Notes under the pieces: generated by a model
What the model was told of the DNA's origin: nothing
Database searches by the model: none
The model's input: the letters and a program-made list of their open reading frames with translations, nothing else
Position numbers and translations under genes: made by a program
Part shown: positions 8,354 to 15,802 of the stretch, one piece after another
Position numbering within the stretch: position 1 is the stretch's first letter
How the letters are laid out: each line of letters begins with the position of its first letter
Assembly (NCBI RefSeq): GCF_025736875.1
Contig: NZ_CP107052.1
Location: 1,623,501-1,687,500 of the forward strand
Length of the DNA: 64,000 nt
Origin: Candidatus Kirkpatrickella diaphorinae
GTDB lineage: Bacteria > Pseudomonadota > Alphaproteobacteria > Acetobacterales > Acetobacteraceae
Direction of reading: 5' to 3'

Positions 8354-11202
8354 CAGGCGCGCCTCGGGCGCAGCGCTTCATTATTGCTGGCCTGTTTCTG
8401 CTGCGCCTGGATGAGCTGAACCTGTTGCAGCAACTCCTGCATTTTATCACGCAGCGCCAGCATGGCGTCCTCCTGCTTTTTGGAGAGTTTCTCCACCAGG
8501 CTGGCGGTCAGTTTGTCACTATCCGCCCCTGAAAGCCCGCCCAGCATCTCCGTCAGGCGTTGGAAGTCATCCGCATAGCCCGTGCCGGAGCCCCAATATT
8601 TCTGGGAGAGGCGCAGGGTCGTTTCCATATCGCCCTGAAAGCGACCGAGCGCATCCGTGTCCCCCGCTATTGCGGCGTTATAATCCTTCGCGACATTATC
8701 ATTCGCGACCTTATATTGGTCCTGAATGGAGAGGGGCGAATAATCCGACGTCACCAGCCCGCGCGCATAGTCTGTCAGGCTGCCGAAGCTTGTCGTCAGT
8801 GACTGCGCCGCGGAAAGGCTCGCCTGTTTTGCCTGATCCGCATATTGCTTCTGGATGTTCAGCCTTTCCGCGGCGAGGGTTTTATCAAGCTGCGTTGCCT
8901 GGTCGATATAAGCCTGCTGCGACGCATAAGCATCGCCGAGATAATTCTCCCACGTCGTTTTAAGCTGCTGCCGCTGCTGCGCCGCCGACACGTCGAAATT
9001 CAGCAAAGCCGCACCCTGCGCGTCACCGGTCGCGCTCAGATAGCGTGCTTTTACGGTGTCGGCATTCTGGCTCAGCGTCCCTTCCTGCGCGGCTTTGCTT
9101 TGATCATAAAGGGATGCGTATTTCTGGCGCAGGGCGCCGCCATCCAGCCCGTATGAATCCGCCTGCTGGGCCGCATCTTCATAGGTCTTTTTAAGCGCGG
9201 CCATCTGATCGACCCACGTCTTCTGACCGCTCGCAAGGGCCTTGAGCAGGTCGGGCATGGTGGTGTTCACGAAGGTTGAGATCGTGTCAAACTGCGCTTT
9301 CAGATCATCGACCGACATCGTCCTGCCGCCGATCGCCGTCTCCAAAGCCGTGCGCAGATTGCCGGAGAATTTGGAGAAATTCGCCCCCGCCACCGTGCCA
9401 TCATCATTGAACTTCCCGACTGAAATGCCGAGATCATCCACCACCTTGGCCATGTCCTTAAGCTGCGTGATGGCGCGCATATAATCATTGAGATCACTGT
9501 AATTGCCGGTCACGCCCTGGCGCAGCGCCTGATTGAATGTGGCATTGCCGGACGTCAGGGTGGCGTTTTTGATGATATCGACCAGCGCGACGTTTTTAAG
9601 CGTCGGATCCTTATTATTGCGGTCATCCCGCACCGCGCCGATGTAACCCCCACCCACATGGATGCCGAGCCGCGCAAATTGCGTGTTGGGGCGGTCAATA
9701 TCCTTGCGCAGGGGCCCGGTAATATTGTCCGTCTGCGCCTGATTCCAGACTTTACCGACTGAAAACCCGTCCGGCCCGGCCTGCACCTGCGCAATGGTAT
9801 AAGGGTTCTTGCGGTGCCCGAACAACCCGCCAAACAACCCACCTGCCGCCCCACCGAGGAGGCCACCAATGACCGTGCCCACACCGGGGAAAATCGCTGA
9901 CCCGATCGCCGTCCCCGCCGTGGCCCCGATGATCGACCCCATATTGCCATACCGCCCACCCCCAATATTCCCCAACGCCGAACCCACCGAAAAACCACCC
10001 CCAATCCCGCTAAAGACGCGGCTGAGGGGAGTAAGAACATTCCCGATTGAGCCGAGAATGCCGGATGATGATGACGCGGCTTTTGGTAAATTGAGGCTGG
10101 GCGGATTGCGGAGCGAAACGCCGGCTTGCATTTGTTCTTCCAGATATCTTGTAAGATCCGCCTCGTTCCCACCGCCGCGCACGCGTACGACGGAGTCAAT
10201 GGCGTCCAGCAATCCGCCATCGCTTCGTTTATTCGCCTTTTGCGCTGATTGGAGATAGGCATTGAGATCGAAGCCACCAGCCCCACTGACATCTCCTGCA
10301 ACGTCAAAAGCGACATGACGCCCCCCTCCCCATGCTTTCGCGAGCGTAAGGAGTGTACCGCGTGTTCCGCCATCGATATTATTGAGAAGCGGATTGACCA
10401 GACTCAATTTCGCGATGAGGGAAAGGGTTTGCGTTTGAATCTGCGCCAGAACGGATTTGAATGTGATGCCGCTGCCTGACGATTTCACCAATGCCTGAGA
10501 AAGAGAATTTGTCAGCGTCGTCGCCATTGAGGACACAGATTTCGTGAGCTCATCAATGGCTGATTTCTGCTGCTTGAAGTCGCCGGTCGCTTGCGTCAGG
10601 CGGCCGGACAGACCAGCATAATTCTGCGTGGTTTTCGGCAGCATGTCGCTGAGTTGGCGTTGCGTCGCGAATGCGGCCATGTTGCCGCCCGCTGACATCG
10701 CTTGCGCGGCGGGCTGTGGCGAGGATTGTTGCGAAAGCTGCGACTGGAAACCCGGTGCTGCCGGGGACGCGATGTTTCCGACATTACCCGACGTGACGCC
10801 CAAAGCCCCCACGCGCCCTGATGCCGCATTCTGCGCCTGCGCAACATGATTCAGGGCGCGCTGCACCTGCTGATATTTTTGCGCGGTCGCCGAAAATTGG
10901 GATTCAATCTGCTGAGCATCAGCGTTATCGCTCCCCTCCGTCGCATCCTTCATTTCTCCTCGCAGCGCTTCCAATTCTTGCAGACGCGCTTGCAGATTTG
11001 CAGCCTCCTGCGACAGTTTCGCGAATTTCTCACGCAGCGTGACGACCGCACTCCCCATGTCATCGGACAGGACACGCGCTGAAGCACTGGCGCGGCGTGC
11101 CATGTCGTCAAAACTGGCAGCAACATTTTCAGCTTTACCCTGGAGAGTATCCAGATCTTCGCCAGCGGATTTCGTGTCAGGCGTGATGTCATCCTGGGTC
11201 AT
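8353..11202 (-). CDS. Tail tape measure protein
   Basis: This is the longest gene of the tail operon (949 aa from the chosen start). It has long helical and coiled-coil stretches at both ends (for example FAKLSQEAANLQARLQELEA and a glutamine-rich C-terminus), and a central glycine-zipper hydrophobic block (IIGATAGTAIGSAIFPG, then GGLLGGAAGGLFGGLFG). These are tape measure hallmarks. I start at the ATG giving MTQDDITPDTKSAG; the frame is open to 11298, but the extra residues look unlike protein. Tape measure length sets tail length at roughly 0.15 nm per residue, suggesting a tail near 140 nm. It lies after the chaperone pair and before the hub candidate, the canonical position. Confidence 0.85.
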   Translation of the reverse strand: MTQDDITPDTKSAGEDLDTLQGKAENVAASFDDMARRASASARVLSDDMGSAVVTLREKFAKLSQEAANLQARLQELEALRGEMKDATEGSDNADAQQIESQFSATAQKYQQVQRALNHVAQAQNAASGRVGALGVTSGNVGNIASPAAPGFQSQLSQQSSPQPAAQAMSAGGNMAAFATQRQLSDMLPKTTQNYAGLSGRLTQATGDFKQQKSAIDELTKSVSSMATTLTNSLSQALVKSSGSGITFKSVLAQIQTQTLSLIAKLSLVNPLLNNIDGGTRGTLLTLAKAWGGGRHVAFDVAGDVSGAGGFDLNAYLQSAQKANKRSDGGLLDAIDSVVRVRGGGNEADLTRYLEEQMQAGVSLRNPPSLNLPKAASSSSGILGSIGNVLTPLSRVFSGIGGGFSVGSALGNIGGGRYGNMGSIIGATAGTAIGSAIFPGVGTVIGGLLGGAAGGLFGGLFGHRKNPYTIAQVQAGPDGFSVGKVWNQAQTDNITGPLRKDIDRPNTQFARLGIHVGGGYIGAVRDDRNNKDPTLKNVALVDIIKNATLTSGNATFNQALRQGVTGNYSDLNDYMRAITQLKDMAKVVDDLGISVGKFNDDGTVAGANFSKFSGNLRTALETAIGGRTMSVDDLKAQFDTISTFVNTTMPDLLKALASGQKTWVDQMAALKKTYEDAAQQADSYGLDGGALRQKYASLYDQSKAAQEGTLSQNADTVKARYLSATGDAQGAALLNFDVSAAQQRQQLKTTWENYLGDAYASQQAYIDQATQLDKTLAAERLNIQKQYADQAKQASLSAAQSLTTSFGSLTDYARGLVTSDYSPLSIQDQYKVANDNVAKDYNAAIAGDTDALGRFQGDMETTLRLSQKYWGSGTGYADDFQRLTEMLGGLSGADSDKLTASLVEKLSKKQEDAMLALRDKMQELLQQVQLIQAQQKQASNNEALRPRRA

Positions 11203-11469
11203 GATGCGGTTTTCACTTTTTGTTTTTGACGTTATTCCATCTCGCGACCATGTCGAGGGGAGAAATAGAGGCGAAAGGCGCGATGATTTGACGTGCATGA
11301 CGCGTTGAGAGCGTCAGATTTGCGCCTACCCGCACGGCCTCTCAACACGCCGCGTGACGCCCCTTTTACTGCGGCCGACTTTCGTGATGCTACGGCATGT
11401 GACCGGCGTCAGGCGACGCAGCCTGGCCCGGTCATCGGCATGCTCTTGGCGAGAATAAAGTCCGCGCCA

Positions 11470-11829
11470 TCACCGGGCATATTTCTTACGCTTATGCTCC
11501 CAATGATCGCGCGCGACACGGTCCATCGCGACGATACAATGGTCGAGAAGTTGATATTCCTCCCGAGTCAGACCGTGATGATCCGCCCATGACCTGACGA
11601 TTCTCCAAGGGGTCGCGCCGGGTTGGGTCGCGATGATGCCGCCATGCATCGGATGGATGACACCGAACGGGTTTTGCGGCCTGTCCGCCGCCAGGCGATG
11701 CCATGCCCGCCAGATCCAGAAAAATTCCGGCTTCGGGTCCGTTCGCGGATTATCCTCTATGATGGCTGAGATCAAAGGCGTGTCGAGGTAAGCGCCCCAT
11801 TGAAGATGCCAGGAGAGGGCGGCTGTCAG
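11470..11829 (-). CDS. Tail assembly chaperone, T segment made by -1 frameshift
   Basis: The open frame runs from the slippery site at 11829-11835 to the stop at 11470, adding 119 residues in the -1 frame relative to the upstream chaperone gene. It contains no ATG or GTG near its beginning. The only conventional candidate is a TTG at 11775, which would discard the in-frame coding-like stretch LTAALSWHLQWGAYLDTP. Read through the shift, the product is a 255-aa fusion joining VGN to LTAALSWH. Gene position between tail tube and tape measure matches the G/GT pair of lambda-like phages, where the rarer fusion protein links the tape measure to tail subunits during assembly. The C-terminus is basic (HWEHKRKKYAR). 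Confidence 0.75.
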   Translation of the reverse strand: MTAALSWHLQWGAYLDTPLISAIIEDNPRTDPKPEFFWIWRAWHRLAADRPQNPFGVIHPMHGGIIATQPGATPWRIVRSWADHHGLTREEYQLLDHCIVAMDRVARDHWEHKRKKYAR

Positions 11830-12236
11830 TTTCCCACAGCGTCCGCGCGTTGTTGATCCGCATTCACTGTTATGGCAGCGGCGGCCTCAAAACAGAGGGC
11901 GAGGAGGCGGTTATATTCCGGCTGGGCCAGAAGGGACTTCAATTTCTCGACATTGAGTTTCGTCTCGCCATCCGGCTCCGTCAGCCCTTCCACATCGAGC
12001 AACAAATATTGCCCGACAAGTTCGGCATTTATGTTGCGCAGGACATTTTGCGGCAGCGTGTCAGACGTGCAGCGATAGGTTTCGGTCGCGCGCTTCATGC
12101 GCTTATTGAGTGCGTCAATATAGTCATCCGTATAGCCGCGCGTCATGATTCTGACGTCGGGGAAATCGGGGCTGGCAAACCATTCCCCGTCATTAATGGC
12201 GCGCGTATCACGGGCCAGCGCGTTGATCGTGACCAT
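11826..12236 (-). CDS. Tail assembly chaperone, G protein
   Basis: A 136-aa protein starting MVTINALARDTRAINDGEW. The start is chosen because GGGAGAG lies 4 bases upstream; a GTG at 12266 gives ten more residues but lacks such a site. It follows the tail tube gene and precedes the tape measure gene, the position of the tail assembly chaperone in siphoviruses. The mid-region contains LVGQYLLLDVEGLTEPDG, and the C-terminal half is helical (LCFEAAAAITVNADQQRAD). The last codons form a frameshift heptamer, so a fraction of ribosomes should continue into the T segment. It would not be part of the finished particle; that is inferred from the lambda model. Confidence 0.75.
   Translation of the reverse strand: MVTINALARDTRAINDGEWFASPDFPDVRIMTRGYTDDYIDALNKRMKRATETYRCTSDTLPQNVLRNINAELVGQYLLLDVEGLTEPDGETKLNVEKLKSLLAQPEYNRLLALCFEAAAAITVNADQQRADAVGN
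11829..11835 (-). promoter_or_regulatory. Programmed -1 ribosomal frameshift site GGGAAAC
   Basis: On the minus strand the chaperone gene ends GTG GGA AAC TGA. The heptamer G GGA AAC is in the correct X XXY YYZ phase and touches the stop codon (11826-11828). A slip to GGG AAA leads into CTG ACA GCC, opening the 119-codon T frame. Lambda uses the near-identical GGGAAAG. Seven bases downstream of the heptamer, CGCCC can pair with GGGCG about 19 bases further on, giving a possible weak stimulatory hairpin. Confidence 0.8.
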
Positions 12237-12300
12237 GTTTCTCTCCCGATGGTTTAACCGCGTCACGCGGCCTGTGGAATTTCGCTGAAAGGCGCGACGT

Positions 12301-13551
12301 TCAGCCGACGCGACGAATGGCGAGCGTCCCGCCGCCGAGGAAAGGGTTACCTGTCACGGCGACGTGCAGGATCATCGATTTGTTTTTCTGGTCGATCGGG
12401 GCTGAGGCGTTATGAAATTTCGCGTTGAGCAGTCTGACTTCATAGCGTCGCTCTTGCTCGTCAAAAATCGTGAAAGAAACGGGGCCGCTCCCGCCGGAAA
12501 AGAATAGGTCTACCGGGTTGTCGCTGCGGAGGTAGATCTCCAAGTCAAGTGTCACACTGAAGGAGCCGAATTGAACGCCGGATGGATAGACGCTCCCAAT
12601 GCCTTGCTCCAGCGTCGCGCCATTGCGGGTCAATGTCAGCTTCGCGGATTGAACCAGCCAGTCATAAGACGAATCCCCAAGCCTGAAATTTTGAAAGCTG
12701 GAGGCTTGCATGATCTGCGTCGTCGTCGCAGGAGTCGGGCCTTTATATTTGGAAACCTCATCAATATTCATCTTCGCGCCGATAAAATCGATTTGTATCG
12801 ATGGCGTTTGCTGCGTCTGAAAGTCAAATTTTATTTTGGATACAATGTTACCTGAAAAAATTTGGTAAGAGCTGTTAATTTTCTTTCTGATTGTGAAAGA
12901 TTTACTGAGATTGCTATTTACGATAGCGCCCAATTGTATTTTCTGGATCTTGAGATCTACCGTATCGCGAGCGAAAAGATCATCCCTTTGAATCGAGTTA
13001 AGGATCTTAATCCCATCGTCGCGTGAGAAAGTGATGATGTCGCGCCAATCCTCCAATCGATCGGAATTGATGATGCGGTAGGGGACCTCGACCTCACTGC
13101 CTTCGAGATTCTGAATTCTTACGGTCCCGGCGGACGGCCATTTCAGTAGTATCGGGGTTTCCTCGTGGAATTCGAGTTCAACTTTGTCGCCTTTCAACCG
13201 CAAGGTCGGGAAGCGCTTTTCATCAGTGACCCGAAAAGATTTCTCATCGACCCAATCGATGCCCATCACGGCCGCGATGAAATCGTCGTAGGTACTGTAA
13301 GACAGCAAGCCCGATATAGAGCCGCCTGCGGATCGGCTTATCACTGAAGTCGCGCCATCCTCAGGCTCGGCGTTGATTTCTTCCGGCGTGACGACCACAT
13401 CCTGCATCGCGATGGTCTCGCCCGCATGTCGCAGAGTTCGATAACCGTCCGTCGGCATGACGCCATAAGTCACTTCCTGCGCATATTCGATCTGCGTCAG
13501 GTTTGTCAGCTCGCCAGCCGCGTATCCAGATGTCGCACCTGTGATCGCCAT
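12301..13551 (-). CDS. Major tail tube protein
   Basis: This 416-aa protein resembles phage tail tube proteins: an N-terminal arm with TQIEYAQEVTYGVMPTDGYRTLR-type text, then EPEDGATSVISRSAGGSISG and LSYSTYDDFIAAVMG, and a C-terminal beta-rich part (VTLDLEIYLRSDNPVDLFF, HVAVTGNPFLGGG). At 416 residues it is long for the family, so an inserted domain is possible. The middle of the gene (about 12840-13000) is clearly more A+T-rich than its surroundings and encodes IVNSNLSKSFTIRKKINSSY, suggesting a separately acquired segment. It starts 3 bases after the stop of the upstream gene. Confidence 0.65.
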   Translation of the reverse strand: MAITGATSGYAAGELTNLTQIEYAQEVTYGVMPTDGYRTLRHAGETIAMQDVVVTPEEINAEPEDGATSVISRSAGGSISGLLSYSTYDDFIAAVMGIDWVDEKSFRVTDEKRFPTLRLKGDKVELEFHEETPILLKWPSAGTVRIQNLEGSEVEVPYRIINSDRLEDWRDIITFSRDDGIKILNSIQRDDLFARDTVDLKIQKIQLGAIVNSNLSKSFTIRKKINSSYQIFSGNIVSKIKFDFQTQQTPSIQIDFIGAKMNIDEVSKYKGPTPATTTQIMQASSFQNFRLGDSSYDWLVQSAKLTLTRNGATLEQGIGSVYPSGVQFGSFSVTLDLEIYLRSDNPVDLFFSGGSGPVSFTIFDEQERRYEVRLLNAKFHNASAPIDQKNKSMILHVAVTGNPFLGGGTLAIRRVG

Positions 13552-13554
13552 CGG

Positions 13555-14007
13555 TCACTTGCCCTTCTTATCAGCCGTGGCGCTTTCATCGGACGCGGTG
13601 TCCGTTTCCGGCGTGACACTTCCCTGCCCTTCCTGATCCTCCTGCAAGGCCATCAGCCCGATGCGGAAACCGTAAACTTGCCCGAGCGCCATCGCGATCT
13701 GCGACGCGTCAATCTGCGTCGAAGCAGGTGTCTGGTCAAACGGCGTGAAGAACGCATTTACGCCGCCAATCTGTGCGAGTGCGCTGTATTTCTGCCCGGC
13801 TTCGTCAGGTTCGGCCGCGTTGGAAACGGGGCCACCCGCCACGGATCGATGGGGAAAGACCCCGATTTTCCGCCCATCTGTTACGAATTGCGCCGCTTGC
13901 GACAGGGCGTCACGCGTTGATGCTGCCTTGATGTCTTTCGGCAGCATTTCAAATTTGCCAGATCCTGATGCTGTTTCGATGAGGGGCGTGTAGGTCATTA
14001 TTGTCAT
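13555..14007 (-). CDS. Tail operon protein, function unknown
   Basis: First gene of the tail transcription unit. I start at MTIMTYTPLIETASGSG (150 aa), 22 codons inside the longest open frame, because the upstream residues (serine-rich, unlike protein) look non-coding and GGGAAAG lies just before. An ATG three codons later is equally possible. The core (AASTRDALSQAAQFV, FFTPFDQTPASTQID, QVYGFRIGLMALQED) shows no known motif, and the C-terminus is an acidic, threonine/serine-rich tail. Its position before the tail tube gene suggests a tail completion or connector role, but this is only positional. Confidence 0.55.
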   Translation of the reverse strand: MTIMTYTPLIETASGSGKFEMLPKDIKAASTRDALSQAAQFVTDGRKIGVFPHRSVAGGPVSNAAEPDEAGQKYSALAQIGGVNAFFTPFDQTPASTQIDASQIAMALGQVYGFRIGLMALQEDQEGQGSVTPETDTASDESATADKKGK

Positions 14008-14492
14008 TTTACTTTCCCATTCGGATGACGCTGAGGAGGAATTGAATGCGGTGTTTTTCGTGCACATGCCCACGCGACCGAAAGGTGGCGGGACGCATTT
14101 AACTGGCGCGTGTCGCTTTATTTTCGATTGGGGTGCCGTCGAGGCTGCACCCGTCTGACTTGAGACGCTCAGACAAAGATCTCATCGTCGCGACGCACGC
14201 AGGCGCAATTTCCAAAGCTTGAAAAGGGTCCTGAGGCTGACAGTGGTGGCGACAGGCATAAAGCTTGCGGCATTGGCGCGCTGAAGAAGAAAGGTCTGTG
14301 GGAGATAGACTGAGAATAAAGTCAGCTCATGACGCGCATGCCATTTCATGCGGCAAAATCGGCAAAACTCGTAAGTTCAAAATGACAGCGACTTCGTCCA
14401 CAAATGAAGAAAGCCGCTTTATCCAGCGGCTCCCATCGTCAACGTCGATATTGTGGAATTCTGTCAAATTTTACGTCGATATCGGTGTGCCG
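14008..14492. other. Intergenic gap before the tail operon
   Basis: About 485 bases without a convincing gene. It holds the putative terminator of the upstream 188-aa gene (14412-14431) and must contain the promoter of the tail operon if that operon is expressed. No strong -35/-10 pair stands out. An open frame on the plus strand (14265-14573) has no start signal and no protein-like composition. Confidence 0.5.
14412..14431 (-). terminator. Rho-independent terminator candidate
   Basis: On the minus strand AGCCGC and GCGGCT form a 6-bp stem with an 8-base loop, followed by TTTCTTC. It lies about 60 bases after the stop of the 188-aa gene, separating that gene from the tail operon. Confidence 0.5.
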
Positions 14493-15059
14493 TCAAGTGT
14501 CCTCATTAGGGAGGCGACGCTTGAGTACGTCCTGACGCCGACGCTCCTGATATACTTCTTCAAGGCGGGATAAAGTGAGGGCAAATTGCGCGGAAACACG
14601 CTTGCGCGCATCATCCACGCGACGATGCGGCATGATTTTAGCCGCCATCTGCGTGAAACTGACTTCATCAATCAGCCCCCACTCCAGCCGACGATGCGCC
14701 TCCGCGCCGATCGCCGTCCGAATTTCCGCAAGGGTGCGCCAGACTTCCGCGCGCGTCATGCGCCATGAAATCTCATCATGTTTGTAATAAGACGTGCCCA
14801 GACGCTGACTGCTGATTTCCTGATAGCCGAAACGGGCAAAAAGGTAGTCCCGTCGCCATTTAGGCGCGGCCGTGTAAGCCTCATCCGAAATATCGCCGGA
14901 TTTGAGAAGCGCATCAAGCGCTGTCACCACGCGGTGAGGATGGCCGGCTGCGAAATCGGATTTCCGCAGGCGTTCGGGGGTTGGCATCATCGTCATATCT
15001 GCGTGAACCTGAATGTGGCCTGACGTTGATTGCTTTTTTTTTGTTTTCAACACAGTCAT
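14493..15059 (-). CDS. Phage-associated hypothetical protein
   Basis: A 188-aa, basic, helix-rich protein upstream of the tail operon. The start at 15059 follows AAAGGA very closely; a second ATG at 14996 gives MTMMPTPERLRKSDF. Residues 35-60 (HPHRVVTALDALLKSGDISD) and the arginine-rich C-terminus (RLEEVYQERRRQDVLKRR) vaguely recall DUF6456-type proteins of alphaproteobacteria, which may bind DNA, but I cannot confirm this. A terminator candidate 60 bases downstream suggests it is transcribed separately from the tail genes, so a regulatory role is conceivable. Confidence 0.5.
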   Translation of the reverse strand: MTVLKTKKKQSTSGHIQVHADMTMMPTPERLRKSDFAAGHPHRVVTALDALLKSGDISDEAYTAAPKWRRDYLFARFGYQEISSQRLGTSYYKHDEISWRMTRAEVWRTLAEIRTAIGAEAHRRLEWGLIDEVSFTQMAAKIMPHRRVDDARKRVSAQFALTLSRLEEVYQERRRQDVLKRRLPNEDT

Positions 15060-15687
15060 ATCCTTTACCCGGTGAGCGAATTTTATATTTCCGTCGCTTC
15101 ACATCACACGAAATTATCAGTCCCTCTCAAATCACTGTTCATTTCTTGCATCTATGCGTGGATCGCGGGGATGATAATGGAATAGTTTATCTTAACACAT
15201 CAACATAAGACTGTGTAAGATTGAAATTCTTTGCACTGACTTTTCTATACCAGTATCAGAGACGGTTTTTCGATTGAATGACCATGTGGTGACTGACCAG
15301 TTCCATGGCACAGAATGATCGGATTGATGGAGTGATCGAACCGATGATTTCGGCGAGATCGGGGCTCGGATGCAGAATATCGTGCGGGTTGCATTGCCCA
15401 TGAGGCGGCGCCGCCCGGACAAAGTTCGACGGTCGATGCAGCCTGGTGAAGAATGGCTTTGACACGAAAATTTGCCCGGGCGCTACTCCCGCTCTCCAAC
15501 TTGGAGCTAAAAATCTTCCACATTTTTCGATCGTAAAGTGACCGCCCCACTAGCCACCAGAAACCTATTATAGTGGCACGCGTCGTCGTCACCAAAGCGA
15601 TGAATTCTGAGGCTTTCAGGCAAATTGTCCAAAAGCTTGCGCGATCTCTTTTGCTGGCTTCCGCAAATCAGCTGAAGCGCCGCAAAA
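15060..15687. other. Gene-poor gap between tail cluster and tRNA-Glu
   Basis: About 630 bases where an integrase might be expected if the cluster entered at tRNA-Glu. I find no recognisable integrase, transposase or direct repeat of the tRNA end. The minus-strand frame at 15245-15595 and nested frames show no known motif. The stretch is A+T-rich near 15090-15250 and could be decayed DNA. Confidence 0.5.
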
Positions 15688-15763
15688 TGGCGTCCCGTAC
15701 GGGATTCGAACCCGTGTTGCCGCCGTGAAAGGGCGGTGTCCTAGGCCTCTAGACGAACGGGAC
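15688..15763 (-). tRNA. tRNA-Glu (anticodon TTC)
   Basis: The minus strand folds as a complete tRNA: acceptor GTCCCGT, anticodon stem CCGCC/GGCGG with loop CTTTCAC (anticodon at 15727-15729), T-loop GGTTCGAATCC, discriminator G and encoded CCA (15688-15690). The 3' end faces the phage tail cluster, as expected for a tRNA used as an integration site. Confidence 0.95.
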
Positions 15764-15802
15764 TTGAGGCGTGAGGGTGAGTATCGTAGACGCGGCTGCG
15801 GG

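Larger units (their letters stand above)
4844..15059 (-). mobile_element. Phage-derived tail gene cluster (prophage remnant or tail-like particle locus)
   Basis: All genes here lie on the minus strand in the order expected for a siphovirus tail: 150-aa protein, tail tube, assembly chaperone with -1 frameshift, tape measure, two tail-tip-like proteins, tail fibre. No sheath or baseplate wedge is seen, so the tail would be non-contractile. There is no portal, terminase, capsid, holin, endolysin or integrase in the window. The cluster ends near the 3' end of tRNA-Glu (15688-15763), a common integration site, and is bordered on the other side by a defence-type helicase gene. It could be a decayed prophage, the distal part of a prophage whose other genes lie left of the window, or a domesticated F-type tailocin-like locus. 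Confidence 0.7.

Noticed and set aside
4844..14007. Contractile (R-type) tailocin
   Set aside because: No sheath, baseplate wedge or spike gene; long tape measure and G/GT chaperone point to a non-contractile tail.
4844..14007. Gene transfer agent of the Rhodobacter type
   Set aside because: Capsid, portal and terminase genes are absent and the tail proteins do not show the typical GTA tail genes (DUF2163, NlpC/P60 peptidase).
14265..14573. 102-aa plus-strand frame between tail operon and upstream gene
   Set aside because: It overlaps a likely terminator, has no ribosome-binding site and no protein-like composition.
15245..15595. 116-aa minus-strand frame near tRNA-Glu, considered as transposase or integrase remnant
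   Set aside because: No catalytic motif or inverted repeat ends could be seen.
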